Source: Mortierella sp. BCC40632 | Lineage: Eukaryota > Mortierellomycota > Mortierellomycetes > Mortierellales > Mortierellaceae | Direction: 5' to 3' | Assembly: GCA_011634665.1 (NCBI GenBank) | Contig: WAEK01000016.1 | Coordinates: 1,216,370-1,280,369, forward strand | DNA: 64,000 bases | Shown: positions 11,920 through 24,197 of the stretch, one piece after another | How positions within the stretch are numbered: the first letter of the stretch is position 1 | Layout: the number at the start of each line of letters is the position of its first letter | Program-made: the position numbers and the translations under genes | Notes under the pieces: model-generated | What the model saw: the letters and a program-made list of their open reading frames with translations, nothing else | The model's database searches: none | Told to the model about the DNA's origin: nothing

Positions 11920-14900
11920 GCTGTTGTTGCTGTTGTTGTTGTTGTTGCTGTTGTTGTTGAAGCAAAAGCTCTTGTTGGAGCCACAATGGGTCAGCAGTCG
12001 GCTCAAACTCAAGTCCCAGCTCTAATCCTTGAGAGAGTTCTCCAGGTGAAGAAGAGAGGATTGGATCAGTGGATAAATGCGAGAGCTGACGATAGTCCAG
12101 AGGACGATGCCGTGGATCGGTGAGATCATGACCACTGCCACCATCACTAATATTACCACCGCCACCACCACCAATGCTACGACGATGCGGCATGAATGGG
12201 GAACTCATTGGGTCCGAAAACGCTGTCATGTCCGAAGAAGCTCCATTGTCGTGGCCACCGCCAGCGGGACGCACATCTGGGAACCAATCGTAGAGGTCAG
12301 TCGACACGGGATCACTGTGTAGATCATATCGTTCCAATTCTGACACGGGTGTACCAACACTGCTTCCATATCCTGTAAACGTCCCATAGTCCTCACCAAG
12401 GTCTGAATACAAGAGATGATCAATGTTGGGTGCTTCAAAGTCACCATCGTCGTCATCCAAGACAGGCAGTGGAACATAGTTGCTCTCCACTGTATTCATT
12501 CCAACCACAGGTTCAGAAAGAGAAGATGCCGAGGCAATAACCGAACTTGTATTGGACTGAATGCCAACTGTTGATGCCGTGGTCATCGCAAAAGGAGATC
12601 CTTCGATTAGATGACCTCCCTGAGTTGATGTTGTGGGGCCATCCTCCTTACCGAGGTCTGACATCCATTGATCAAAACAGGTCAAGTAATCCCTGTTGGT
12701 GCTTTGTAATGTTGAAGCGGAATCTGACGACTCTGTTGGCAGTGTGACCAAGGATGACGAAATCAGTGGCCCCACAACACCACTCGTCAAAAGACTGTTC
12801 TGTAGTGCACTTGTGGTCGATAAGGAAGATCCTTTGTTATTCAAGCCCATAGCATTTACTAGTGGCCTCACTCCTCTTGTCGTCTCTATAGACGAGACAG
12901 ATCTTGGATTCTGATTCAATGGAGAAGTGGATCTACTATCCACCGCTGTAGGTTTTTGACGCTTCAGACCTCTAGGTGGAACGAGAGAAAGCAAGTCCCG
13001 TTGATACTGCTGTTGGGAGGAATATTGATTCGAATGAGAGTGCTTCTGGCTGAGTGGACTAGAGGGTCGTGTCCGATCTCGGTAAAGATAAGGCGGGTCT
13101 CGAGCGGATTGTTCATGCTGAGAAAGATAATTCTCCTTGTCCTCATTATTGGGAAGAACACGCTTGTTCCCAAGCAGAACACTTTTGGCTGAAGCAAGTG
13201 CGGGCGAGGCAACGGTTAGAGTAGGGAGGATATTGGGATTGGAAGATCTAGCAGTAGCCAAGATATTTTCCGTGCTGGGGGCTTTCTGTACAGGATTCAA
13301 CGATTTCTTTTTCTTGGGTGTGAGATGGAGGTTGGATGTAGAGGCGCTGAGTTTTGAGGATGGACTACCCATCCTTTGGGCTGACAAGGGTAAGGATGGC
13401 GAAGTTGGCTGTCGACGCTGGTTGAGCAATGCCTTGAGCGAAGGTTTCTTTTCAGTCTCATCTTGCTCATGAAGCAACTGGAGCAACTGTTTACGCTTTT
13501 GCTGTTGTAAAAGAAGTTGTTTTTGTTGTTGTTCGAGCTGTCGCTGTCTTTGTAACAACTCTTGCTCTCGTTTTTGGTTTTGTTGTAACTTTTGTTGTTG
13601 CCTTTGGCGATGCTCTTGTTGTAAGAGTCGGGTCCTTAGCTGGACCACGCGCTGGGTTTGGTCCGCATCTTCTTCGTCACTCAGTTGCTGAAGAGCACCA
13701 ATGTTTGTGTTGGATTGAGAGTTCGAGTACCACGAGAGCAATTCTTTCGAAGCGTCCGGTGATCGAGATCGTCCACCATGGCCTATTAAAATGGTTGTAG
13801 AAAATATTGAGCGCTCTTGTCAGTTTTTTTGATTCCACAAACCCTTGTGAACATACACCACGCTCTATGTTTGATATTGATAGTCACTGACCTGTAGGTT
13901 GATTCGCATCTTGTCGTTGTTTTGTTGAGGTAGGATATATCGAGGCTGCCGATGACCGCCTCTCACTTTCCACAAACGACAAGGAGTTGATTCCAGGTTG
14001 CTCGCGCTGTTTGTGCTGTTTACTTTGTTCGATACTCGTCCGTGTGCATGTCGAGTCTGAAGGTGGCAGCAGCTTGGCAGCGGCTCGAGCTTTTCGTAAA
14101 GCCATCTGCTGGTCTCTTTGTAACTGCTGAAGCTTTTGGAGCTGCTCTTGTTGTTTCCGTTGGAGTTCCCTTAGTTCTTTTTGCTGTAGTTGAACCAGTT
14201 CCTCTTCTGTCTCTGGGAGTGTGTTGATGTCCACGATCTGCCTTGCTCTAACAGGGAACCCTCGTGCCTTTGAATATCGATCCAAAGGCGATTTTGCGAC
14301 ACCAACTCCATCATCTGACTCTGTGTCCGACTCTCCCAACTGAGAGGCACCTTTTTTCACAGCTGCAGGGTTATTTGTCGAAATACCCCGATTGCCAGTG
14401 GCTAATGGTTGCGATGACGGCATAATGCTAGGACTTTGCAGTGGTGAGAGATGAGGTGCAGAAGTAGGGTCTCCGTTTTTGTCCCCAGATTCGTCGAGGT
14501 ATTCGTCAAAGAGCTCCTGAACCATGTGCAATGGTTGCTCCTCCAGACCCTGATCGACTTTGTAATGTGCATAAGATAGACGAGATCGAAGTGAGCGCAA
14601 GTGCTAATAAATAAGAGAATGAAAATAACGACGAATGGTGAGTTGGGCATGAAATTCACCTTTTCCTTCTATTTTTTGATAATAGCTAGAGAATCTGGTA
14701 ACACCATTTCGATACCTTCATAAGATCTGATCGGGCAAGTACTCGCTTGGTAGCCTCCATGTTACGCACTTCGTTCTCACCCTTGATCTGCGCGGCCAGG
14801 AGAGCAGCCTGCTGGCGCAAGATCGTCTTTCGGTACTGTCTCCGAGGTGCTCCACTGGGTGTTGTTCCCTTGGGTCCTGTTGGGTTAGGAACGCTACTAA

Positions 14901-16386
14901 CTTTGATTGGCTTGTTGTCGTTGCTCTTTCCATCTATCTGAGTCGCCTCTTTAAGTTTGCCCTTGCCGTTACTACTGTTGTTGCTGCTGTTGTTGCTGCT
15001 ATTATTGTAGTCGTTGCTGTTGGTATTACTGTCGTTGGTATTGATGTCGCAGTTTGTGCTATCGTCAAGAAGTCCCAGCACTGCAGTATTTGTGGCGCTC
15101 GCTGCGGTGCCAGTGTTTTTTCGAGGACGAGTTATCGAGGCAGACAAAGTGGTGGAAGATGAATGATGAAAAAGTTTTGCCAAAGCAGCCTTAGGAGTGT
15201 CTGTCTCTTCGGCGCCACCAACTTCGTCCGAAAGATTGTTCTTAGTCTGGTCGTCATGCTCTTGTATCCGATCCGGTGCATTGGATTGAGACGCCACTTG
15301 CGACTTTTCTGGCATTTGGACAAGCGCTGATTCTTTCTCCTGTATTGTCTCCTGAACATGGGTTGAGGAATTGTTTGATAGTCGGGCAGAGGTCATGGAG
15401 CGAGCAGCCTTGTCGCGCACGTCTTGTAGAGTACCTCGGTGATCATCTTCTGCATCCGCATCCGCATCTTCAGCAAGAAGACCCAACTGCAATTTGAGAA
15501 TCTCTTTAAGTATCCTTCGTTCATCCAAGGCACGCATTTGTCTCTGGAGTAACTGCTGATGCTGGTGGTGGTGATGCCTCTGTAGCTGTTTCTGTTGCTG
15601 GTGCTGTTGACGATGCAAATAGGTCGAATAGTTTCGGGATGGGAGGCTGCTGTCGCCTGAACTACTACCAAGACTAGATTTACCGCTGCTATTGCTACTG
15701 TTGTCAATATTGCCACCCTCGATGACACCCTCGTCATTCACATCGTTATCATCGCCTTCGTTGTCACCGTCGTCTTCGTCTTCGTCATCTTCGTCTTCGT
15801 CATCTTCGTCTTCGTCGTCTTCGTCTTCGTCTCCTTCCTCACCAGCATCGGTGGGGAGGCTTGAACTCCGTTGCTGAGCCACTGTGTCTGTGCCAACTGG
15901 CAGTAGACTAGTGGAGGAGGATGAGACGCTGCTAGAGACTGGGAGGGGAGAAGGCGACCGAGCTGATGAGGTCGAGGAAGAGTTCCCGTCAGACTCGTCT
16001 ACGTCCGGTTCGACTTCTTCAGACACTGTTGTTGCAGCAGCAACGGTGGCGGATAAAATGGCATCAAGTGCACGAAGACTCTGTTGGGAGATCGCCGACC
16101 TATGACTGGATGACCGAGCGATGTGACGGGCACTAGGTCTTGCCTTGCTGTTGTTGTTGTTGTTGTTGGCTGGGGCGTTGACACCAGCTCCACTGGAAAG
16201 GCTGCTGCTGTTGATGATATAGTCAATATAGCTGTTGCCACTACTAATGTTCCCACTTGAGCTAAGGGTAGAAACACTTCCTGTTCCTGTGGTCGCTGAT
16301 GGAATGGTGCTTTTACTTGAGCGGCTGGTGGCTGTGGACATTGGACTGATGAGCCGATAAGGGCGGCCGGGAAGTGGATTAGACAT
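11444..16386 (-). CDS. 1573-aa low-complexity protein with Whi5/Nrm1-like motif
   Basis: Three exons, 16386-14716, 14603-13892 and 13782-11444, close exactly in frame; both introns are about 110 nt. Most of the protein is disordered. It has a Ser-rich N-terminus, an Asp/Glu run (about 182-217), Asn/Ser repeats, a Gln/Arg/Leu coiled-coil-like stretch and a long polyQ/His tract (about 1400-1435). The only ordered-looking part spans the exon 1/2 junction (about 545-600): LRSRLSYAHYKV followed by a Pro-Leu and a short acidic helix. This pattern of basic Leu/Arg, then RL..A..KV, resembles the GTB motif with which the yeast repressors Whi5 and Nrm1 bind G1/S transcription factors. That assignment is tentative. 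The joins are well supported; the function is not. Confidence 0.75.
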
Positions 16387-18793
16387 TGAGCTTCCTGAAA
16401 ACGAGCTTTCTTTTTGACTCTGGGGCGGTCGATATTGGTAGAGCAGCTTTTGTCGTTCACGAAAGACTCATCCAGGACTTGGATGCTCAACCAATCAGTC
16501 CTTGTAAAGAGAGGACGACACAGGAAGAGCTTCCTTGTTCCTCTGGAAAGGTCGAATGTGGAGAGGTCGCTTGATTGTTGGCCAGGATTGGGATGGTCAC
16601 TACGAAAGGGGCGGATACGACAAGCGACAAGATAGAATCAAGCAGAGCTGGTGAAAAGTGCGAGTATCGAGAGAAGGGTGGTGATGAATGGCCGACAGTG
16701 GATAGAAGCTGTTGAGATGGCGATTGAGATGGGCTGGCCTGTGTGATACTTAATTGATTGAAAAAATACCTTGTTGTTTGGAACGCGCGTAAAACGCTCT
16801 CCGCAAAAGACCTACTCTGTCGGATTGTCAGTCACACTCATTTTTTTTTTTCCCTTCCAACTCCACCTTTGCTCCTCTGCAAAAGCATTGTCAAATATCT
16901 CTTTCCTCTTGTGATAACTTTCATCACAGCCGCCACGCTCAGACCCTGAAGTGGCGCTGAGTGTGTTCGTACCTAAGCTTATGCACTTGGCCAATCCGGG
17001 AAGCTGTGGTAGTTTTGAAGATTTAGCACGAAGATATAGCTTTGGTGAGTGGAATCTTCCCATTGGCATTGAAGGCAGTGACCAAGGAAATGGGCCTTTT
17101 CAAGGGGCTGTCGGATACATTAAATAAGGATCTGCAACCCTTCCATCTCTCGATCACTCTTTCAAACTGTTTACTTGGGGGAAAGACCACTAAATGGCTC
17201 CGTGCAGAACCGGCTCCAGGGAACCATCACACTCCTCCTTTCTGCAACCGCTTAGCGCAGGCAATCGATTGTATTTCATTTGACTATACTAGTGAGCCAT
17301 TACCTTGCTCTCAAGCGCAGAAGTGACCCATCTTATCAAATAGTAGCATGGTGATACAACAGGCTCTACGTGTGTGACACGAGCAAGGCTTTTTTTTTTT
17401 TTCGTTCTGGTTTGAGTAGACATTAATTTTGTCCGCTCCTTACGAAAAGAGGGCTTTAACTAGATCGCGCAAACCTGAGGGGTTGCTCGATACTCTGTCG
17501 GTTCTTTTTGCCTTTGCTTTTACAGTAATACCTATCTCATCGATAGACTTCCCAAACTGGTGTGATCTCCTTTACATCCCTTAGCCTGTTTGATAGGCTT
17601 TCGAAACCTGAGGACCCAATCTCTATCATGCTTTACATTGTCTACGACATTGTTCTCCCTTTGAAAAGATTTCCTTCCCTTCCTTTCAGTATGCTGGCAC
17701 CTCTCTTTTGAGGTATCCCAATATCTTCACTTCAGTATCCATAGTTAAGAAAGAGTCTTGGGTCATACACCATTGAACTCTATGCAGTCCTAAAACCAAA
17801 GTCCGCCTATTATGGCTATGATAAAAAAAATGTAAAACAGAGCAACGTGTTTAATGCTTTCGAGCGACAAAGATGGCAAAAAATGAGTTGACCACCTCAA
17901 AGAAAAATAAAAATAAATATAAAAATACATTCAAAAGCTACCGGATCAATCACTCTCAATTGTGGCTGCCATTGGTGCGGATGTCAATCATTACAACCGG
18001 CTTTGTGGAGTTGGAGGTGGAGAGGGAAGAGGGGAAAGGGGAGGCAAGAGCTCTCCAACTGCCGCGATTAACATGGACGTGCTCCTAGACATGACTCTGC
18101 CTAGCCCAGATAAGATCGTCCTTGCAGAGATATGAAATCATTTGAGGTCATGGAAGATGTCCTCAAAGGCATATGGGTGATCACTGACAAGAAACGTCTG
18201 AATGAGAGTTGACAATAAACGGAGTGCCAAGGATCGCAGTTTTGGTAACCGAGCTCGTGTAGACAGTAAATTGCATTTGGATCGAGACACCTTTTTTCAC
18301 TCGATATTCAAGGCTGCTTGTGGACTCTCCCGAGATATCAATCCATTCCTTAATTTCTTACAGTCGCAAGGAACCGTGATAAAGGAACTGACTTGCTCCT
18401 AAAATGAGCTGCTGCCGTACTAAACAAAAGGTCAAGGCGACTGTTTTTCAATTGCAATAGGATTATAAAACTCAGAGTGGTAAGAGGGAGGTGGAAAAAT
18501 CTAGTGTATGAAAAACTCGTAGCATTGGCGTTGAAGAGCTTCAATCATATACACCTCACATAACCGTGGCTACATGAATTAAAAAAGACATGTGTAATGC
18601 CCAATCCTTGGAAACAAATAGCCTCAATTTTGGTTCTGAATAGCCAAAGCTAACAAGGGCATTAAAGTGTCACTCGAAACTTCATCTAATCGAGGCAGCG
18701 TAAGAATAGAAAGCTACCGGTTCTGACTCGTTCCAGGCCCACATCCACAAGTAGAGCGCTGTCCACAGGCAGCCCGTGGCTTTTTTTTTTTTT
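16387..18793. other. 2.4-kb region without a recognisable gene
   Basis: The part next to 16387 must contain the promoter and 5' leader of the polyQ gene. The rest shows only short open frames (at most 94 codons, 17042-17326) without family motifs, signal peptides or plausible splice partners. A T tract lies at about 17391-17402 and another at 18780-18795, next to the stop codon of the following gene. An unrecognised RNA gene or decayed repeat cannot be excluded. Confidence 0.5.
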
Positions 18794-21700
18794 TTATTCA
18801 GTCGGCGAGAGACTACTACCTGTAGGTGTTGAGGCGATGAACTTTTCAGATCCTTCTGGATCTGTCGGACTTGATCCAGCCAGTGAAACTGGAGTACCAA
18901 AATCCCATGGCGTTCTACTCTTGTCATGACTGTTGCTGCCTTTACCACCGCTGCCTCCACTGGTATGGATACTCTCGTGTGGGTTACTCTTACTGTGACC
19001 CAAACTCGCAGCACGTCTCAATGAACCCTGCTCCCCCGTCAATCCCAATGAAATTGTGCGCTGAAGAACCGGTTGTGGTTGAGAATCACGCTCGCTCAGG
19101 CTGGAGAAGGTGGACCGAGGACTCAACCAGAGTCCTGTTGCTGCTCCGATAGAATCTCCATTCCCAGCCCCAGAAAACCAGGTCAACGAAGAGTCTTGCA
19201 CTGAAGACTCTCTGGACAGCGATGGTAACGAGGGCAATGATGGCGATGATGGTGATGACAATGGCGATGAGACATCCAAGGAAAGATGCTGGTGGTGGTG
19301 GCGATTGGGCAGCAATACCGAGGCACGAGGACTGTGGTATGGAGGAAGTGTCGCCACCTTCTCATCCGAGTCCGACTCGCGCTCCAAGCTCTCCCAAGCC
19401 TCCATCTCCTTATCAACAGAACTCTTGAGTGTCATATTGTTTTCCTTGATCTCCTGAATAGACTTTTCAAGTTCCTGACATTGTTTTTCCTTTTTTTTTA
19501 TCTCCTCTTCCAACGTTGCAATTTTGAGGTTGGCTTGGCGGCCCTTCTCTTTGTTAGCCGCCGCTGCCACCTTCCAGACAGATTGCTGCTGTTCCAAACG
19601 TTGAAGTCGAAGTTGCAATGGAGCCATCTCGTTATCCTGCCACTGAGAAGCCTTAGCAACCCAACCTTGTCGCTCATTATCCAGTCGCTTCATTTCGGCC
19701 TCAAGTCGTTGGCATTCCATCAGTAGAGGCTGAATATCGGTTCGTCGAGCAGTTTGTGCCGTTTGATTTTTCTTTTCAAGTACCTTGGCCGCCGAATCCA
19801 GTGACTCGAGATCAGGCGTAGTCGACCGTGTCCAGTTTCGGACTTCTACAAGTTCCTCTCGCAAGGACAGAGCAGCAGCATCTGCCTGCTTGATAGATTC
19901 TTGAAGAAAAGAGAGCTTTTGTCGCCTCTTTTGGTCCTGTACCAAGGCTTTGGCCTGTCCACGCCCAATGCCTTCCAACTCTTGACGTAGGAGAGACTCT
20001 GTTTTGCTTTGGTCCCGCTTGAGCTTCTTTAACGAGACTTTGATGGCTGCTGCTGCCTCGACCGAGGCTTGGATTGAAGTCCTGAGCTCCTCTAGAATCA
20101 ATTGGTTGGTACTTTTAGGTTCGGTTGAAGGCGCCCTGTGCCTATCTTGGCCTAGGTCACCTGAAGCTGAGCTTATAGATTCAGATGGGCCTATTCCAGG
20201 ACCTTTGGTAGAATAATCTGCTATGGAAGGTGCTGCAGAGACCGCTGTTGGGGTTGAAACTGGCGCTGAGGAAGAGGCGGACACGAGAGTGGCGGCAGTT
20301 TTTGATTTGGCGGTTCCCTCTACATTTTTTTCTCCTGCATCCTTTTGATTTTTCTGACCCTTTCGATTCCTACGAGATTTTTGAGACTTGGTGATTGGTT
20401 CTGCTAGTTTTGTCGTGGATCGCTCGAAATCCATGGTAGGTGTTGGCGTCCCAGCTTGAGTGGATAGAGTCAGTACCGTCAATAAAAGAAACGATATCCA
20501 CTGGTTAGCGGATAGATCTCCTCAGGGTGACGAAATCTACGAGAAAAAAGAAAGAATGTCTAACGAGAATCAAGCCGATTGGAACTTACGAGGCGCTGCA
20601 CGAGTCCCTACTCTGGCCACAAAGCTTGAGAACTGGTGAACTTTCATCTCGATCTCATAGTCTGTTGAAGGTGTTAGTCCATAGACAGTGAAACTTTGGT
20701 CGTCTGGGAAATGATACCGAACTTCCTTCCAAGGGATATAGTTAACATGAATCACGATGTCAGAGGTCGATATAATCCGTGGGGTTGGTAGGGTGCTCGT
20801 TGATAGGGAAGACGTAGTGACCGTTCCTGTGGTGGACGACGACGACGATGCTACAGATTGCTTTGAGGAGGCCCCTGTGCCAGTCTTTGCGGATCGAGAC
20901 ATGGATGAGCCAAGAACTGAAGTAACAGACCCGACCTTAATACTGGAAAGATCTACAGCGTCTGTCAATGTTGATGTCGATGTCATGGTGGCTATTGTCG
21001 ATACGGCATCATCTGATCTAGATGGGTCCGATCCGTCCCGTGTTGGTGGAGACTGTTCCTGAGAGGGTGAGTCCGAGAGAGCATTGAGACAGAACGAGAC
21101 AGTGAAGGGCGTGATCTCGGTGATGCAAAGCTCAAAACGCAAATTACTGGTCGGGTCAACCGTTGGGGGCATAGATCGACGAGAGGATCTAGAATTGAAA
21201 AAAGTATGTAAGCCGGGGAATGCATGATCCAGGGTTTAGGGCGCACACGAGACACACGTCAGTCCAGGTCAATCCCACAATAATCTGTACTACGTCCTAT
21301 ACATGCTTTTTTTTCCGAAGGAATGTTTACCTTATCGAGACCGGCCCATCTTTCTGGACGCCGACGTAGTTAAGATAGCGGCCTTGGATTGGATCAGGTT
21401 CTGCACTATGTAGCATCACATCCACCAACTCGGACATCAGGATGTAAAGACCAAATCCCACTGTGTGCACGGGGATCATCCGATATGGCGTCAGATCGAG
21501 AATCGATGCCGTTGAGTGAGTCGTATCCCTGCGGTAGATATCAACAAGTCCAAAGAGGAACCAAAGCAAACACGAGACAGAGTCACCAAAGACAAGACCC
21601 CGTGTCAGATTGATCACATAAAAGTATACCAGGATGTTGGCAACTGTTGGCAAAAGCTCCAGTCGATCCTGATGAAGAAACAATTGGCCAACAAGCAAGT

Positions 21701-22460
21701 CCAGCATCCCCAGGAACGAAGTCAGCCCAATACCATGTGTGATTGACGTTTGGAATGCTCGCCGTAGGGCCACGATCGACTGTACACAAAAGCCAATCCA
21801 CTCGAGTCGGGTCGGGAGCGAGGTCATTTGGCCATTGATGGCAAACATCACCACGTAGAATGCCACAAGGTCAAACAGTTTGTGATGCATAGAGAAGAAT
21901 GCCTTCAACTGATCTTGCACTTGTAACCCCAGGAGTGCAATCGCTGGTGCCTTAGGCTGCGGGCTCAGCGCAGGTGGATCAGAAGCCGCAGCTCCGTGGG
22001 CAACTGTGGGTTCATAGGCCCGATCAGCCCGATCGCTGGCCGGTCGGTCGGGACGGCAGACCTGATCGGGCCTAGATGCAGATGAAGACGATGCAGACGA
22101 TTCCTGAGCAGCAGCGGCAGATCCTGGTGAGAGGCAGGGCTTTGCGAGGGAAGTGATGGGTGGGATGGTAGACGAGGACAGGAGTGGCAGACTCGACGAG
22201 ACGGATATGTTGGAACGAGAGGAGGTGCTGGTGCTATGTGTGTTGTTTGTGACGAAGGCGTTGCTGTTTTGGGGCCGCAGAGGCGAAAGCGAGTCTGGCG
22301 CAGTACTTGACAGCGAGCGATAGGAAGGGATGGAGACCGAGGCAGGGGTGGAGGAGGTGGGCGGAGAGATGGATGGCACGGACGAGGAAGAAGCGGGAGG
22401 TGGAAGCTGGGAACGAGAATTAGGCTGCGAGCGATCCTGTTGGAGATTCAGCCGGGTCAT
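18794..22460 (-). CDS. AcrB-like protein: membrane segments, FN3-like domain, coiled coil
   Basis: Three exons are inferred: 22460-21331, 21188-20590 and 20520 (or 20517)-18794, about 1151 aa. The first join is clean (phase 2). The second uses a GAGGAG acceptor pair, while an upstream TAG acceptor would cause a stop, so that junction is uncertain by a few residues. Residues 1-175 are Ser/Pro-rich. Residues about 185-355 hold four or five hydrophobic segments around VAFYVVMFAING and ILVYFYVINL. Exon 2 encodes a fibronectin-III-like sheet (FTVYGLTPSTDYEIEMKV) split by a Ser/Thr insert. Exon 3 has a long coiled coil (about 680-920) and a polar tail. This layout matches fungal AcrB, called a ubiquitination network signalling protein and linked to carbon catabolite repression in Aspergillus. 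The assignment is by architecture. The first ATG of the frame is used. Confidence 0.65.
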
Positions 22461-23015
22461 TGAGGAGCACAGAGAAAGAGGAGGGACCAATGGAAACCAC
22501 AGAGTCAGAAAGCCCCGTCAGCATGCAGTGGTAGGCAATGATGAGTAGGGGCGATGTGGAGACCGATCAGATCAGATCAGATCAGATCAGCCATGGATCA
22601 GGAGGGATGGAGCGTGGGCGAAAAAAAAAAAAAAAAAATAGAATGGATTGGAAGGATGAGTGAGTGACCAGGGAAGGAAAAGGAAGAGAGCAACAGAGAG
22701 ATGTTTAAAAAAAAAAAAAAAAAAAAAAGACAGGGAGAAAGTCTTGAGACGTGTGTTTGAGTTCCCTCCCTCTCTCTCCCACTCCGAAGCTTTCCCAGTT
22801 TCGCCTTCCAAACCCACTTGTACTCTCTTTTCCTGGTCCTTTCATTTCATTCTTCTCTGTAGCCCTGCTTCTCTGGAATGGTCAAAAAGCCTAATGGCTA
22901 CGCTTTTCATCTCCTTTCATCTTTTCCTCTCGCTAAATGATGCTCATGCTCGCCCTCCAAAAAATCGGATGCAACCCAATTCACAACATTGTTGCAAAAG
23001 ACTGGGAGGTAAAAG
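22461..23015. other. Upstream region of the AcrB-like gene
   Basis: This region lies between the AcrB-like start and tRNA-Val. It contains a GATCA pentanucleotide tandem (about 22562-22590), A tracts at 22622-22639 and 22708-22728, and a pyrimidine-rich stretch. I see no coding region. It should hold the promoter of the minus-strand gene. Confidence 0.45.
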
Positions 23016-23089
23016 TGTTTGTACTCGGACTCGAACCGAGGACCGTCTGTGTGTTAGACAGACGTGATAACCAACTACACCATACAAAC
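23016..23089 (-). tRNA. tRNA-Val(AAC)
   Basis: Read on the minus strand, the 74-nt sequence folds as a complete cloverleaf. The 7-bp acceptor stem pairs GTTTGTA with TACAAAC and the D arm contains AGTTGGTTA. The anticodon stem GTCTGT/ACAGAC closes the loop CTAACAC, giving anticodon AAC. The T arm contains GGTTCGAGTCC, a perfect B-box. There is no intron. A TTTT run shortly after the 3' end serves as the Pol III terminator. Confidence 0.96.
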
Positions 23090-23335
23090 ATTTTGATGGA
23101 AGTTGGGTCGTCAGACACACTTTGATTTTAAAATGTTTATTTCCTAGCATATCCATTATTTCCAGGCAAGGTTTCGAGCCCCCCCCAAAAGTTGCCTCAA
23201 ATTTATTCAGTGGCCCCAGGGCCCCGGGTCCATAAACTCTGCATGCCCACGTGGGGCCCTCGTTAACTAAAAAAAAAAGGCGACCCCAGGGCTCTGTGAC
23301 TAGGTTGAAGATAACGGCCACGTGTGGAGATGTCC
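23090..23335. other. Short repeat-like stretch upstream of tRNA-Val
   Basis: This stretch has C- and G-runs (about 23182-23233) and A tracts. It leads into the LINE remnants that follow. Its composition suggests mobile-element debris, but I could not match it to another part of the window. Confidence 0.3.
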
Positions 23336-23601
23336 AGCTTGGCATCGACAGATACCACCCTGCTGGATAGTCAAAAAAAAAAAAATCTAGCAGGCAAGCG
23401 ACATTTAGAGGTAATGGAGAGGATGGGGAGGGTTTCTTTCCAGTTGCAGTCTGTTTTTTCAACCTTTTAATCGTCTTGGAAAAGACGGCAATCGTTGCGT
23501 GGGGCTTCGGCAACGTGAGCTCTAATGGTATTATGGAGGATTGCCACCGCAGAGCGGTGGTCGTGGCTAGTTTAGTTTAGTCTTAGCCTACTTAGCTACT
23601 T
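23336..23601 (+). mobile_element. LINE 3'-end fragment (copy B), truncated, no poly(A)
   Basis: This matches, in plus orientation, the 3' part of the minus-strand LINE ending at 47403, including the CCTGCTGGATAGTC and GCGACATTTAGAGG segments and the 3' hairpin GCCACCGC...GCGGTGG near 23550. A 13-A tract (about 23371-23383) interrupts the coding-like part where the other copy is continuous. The fragment breaks off before the usual GCGGAAACAG terminus and runs directly into the next copy. Confidence 0.65.
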
Positions 23602-23845
23602 CCTGGGGGTGTTGGGAAGGATGGGAAGGATACCTTTCCGGTAACGATCTTTTTCTCAATTATTTAAACGTCTCGAGAGAGACGGCAATCGTTGCTCGGG
23701 GCAACAGCCACGTGAGCTGTTATGGTTGATGGAGGGTTGCCACCGCAAAGCGGTGGCCGGGGCTAGATTAGGTTTTCTTAGTTTAGTTTTGCCTGCACGG
23801 CTATTCCAGCGGAAACAGATATAAAAAAAAAAAAAAAAAAAAAAA
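23602..23845 (+). mobile_element. LINE 3'-end fragment (copy A) with poly(A) tail
   Basis: The sequence runs from a GGATACCTTTCCGG segment through a small stem (CGTCTCGAGAGAGACG) and the perfect hairpin GCCACCGC-AAA-GCGGTGGC (near 23735-23755). It ends CCAGCGGAAACAGAT followed by an A tract of about 22 nt. This is the cleanest copy of the family's 3' end in the window and defines its terminus. It is non-coding 3' UTR of a poly(A)-tailed non-LTR element. Confidence 0.75.
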
Positions 23846-23945
23846 GCTATGACAGCTGTCATGGTTAGTGAAGGATTACCACCACAAAAGGGTGACAGGG
23901 GTAAAACTAGCTCCTGCTTACGTGGCTATTCCAGCAGTAACATGT
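23846..23945 (+). mobile_element. LINE 3'-end fragment (copy C), degenerate
   Basis: It begins right after the poly(A) of copy A and repeats the same order of segments (GTCATGGTTAG, degraded hairpin, CTATTCCAGCAG) with many substitutions. The hairpin stem is lost. This is the third member of a head-to-tail series. Confidence 0.55.
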
Positions 23946-24140
23946 TGCAAGTATATCCTTTCATAGGCTACTTTCTGTCTACTTCTATTCTATCGATAGA
24001 ACCGCCTCATCAACCGACCTAAGGCTCCTGAAGGGGCAAACGCATCTTCTTGAATGCTATTGTTTATTTCTTTTGCACTCTTATGCCCAAAGATGTCTCT
24101 AGGATACCCACAGCTCATCACAAGTAGATTTCTAAACCAC

Positions 24141-24173
<33 letters not shown>

Positions 24174-24197
24174 GTGATGCTTTCTTGTTACGCTCCA
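23946..24197. other. Downstream region of the AVT-type transporter gene
   Basis: This is AT-rich sequence with a T tract at about 24150-24173, just beyond the stop codon of the minus-strand transporter. It is probably that gene's 3' UTR. Nothing else is seen. Confidence 0.4.

Noticed and set aside
11620..12123. Long plus-strand open frame and other frames overlapping the polyQ tract
   Set aside because: They are the antisense and shifted readings of a CAG/CAA repeat (poly-Val, poly-Leu, poly-Asn) inside a well-supported minus-strand exon.
15735..15840. CRISPR-like short regular repeats
   Set aside because: This is a codon-level repeat encoding Asp/Glu. The other regular repeats (34301-34331, 22562-22590) are microsatellites without spacers.
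17042..17326. 94-codon plus-strand frame in the gene-poor gap
   Set aside because: No motif, no recognisable splice sites and no supporting context; its length is compatible with chance.
18794..20482. Coiled-coil frame as a separate gene
   Set aside because: The frame opens with TTG, its first ATG is internal, and a phase-consistent splice connects it to the FN3 exon. One gene with AcrB-like order explains the data better.
23090..23335. LTR insertion upstream of tRNA-Val analogous to that at tRNA-Ser
   Set aside because: No TG...CA-bounded repeat or match to any LTR in the window was found near the 5' end of tRNA-Val.
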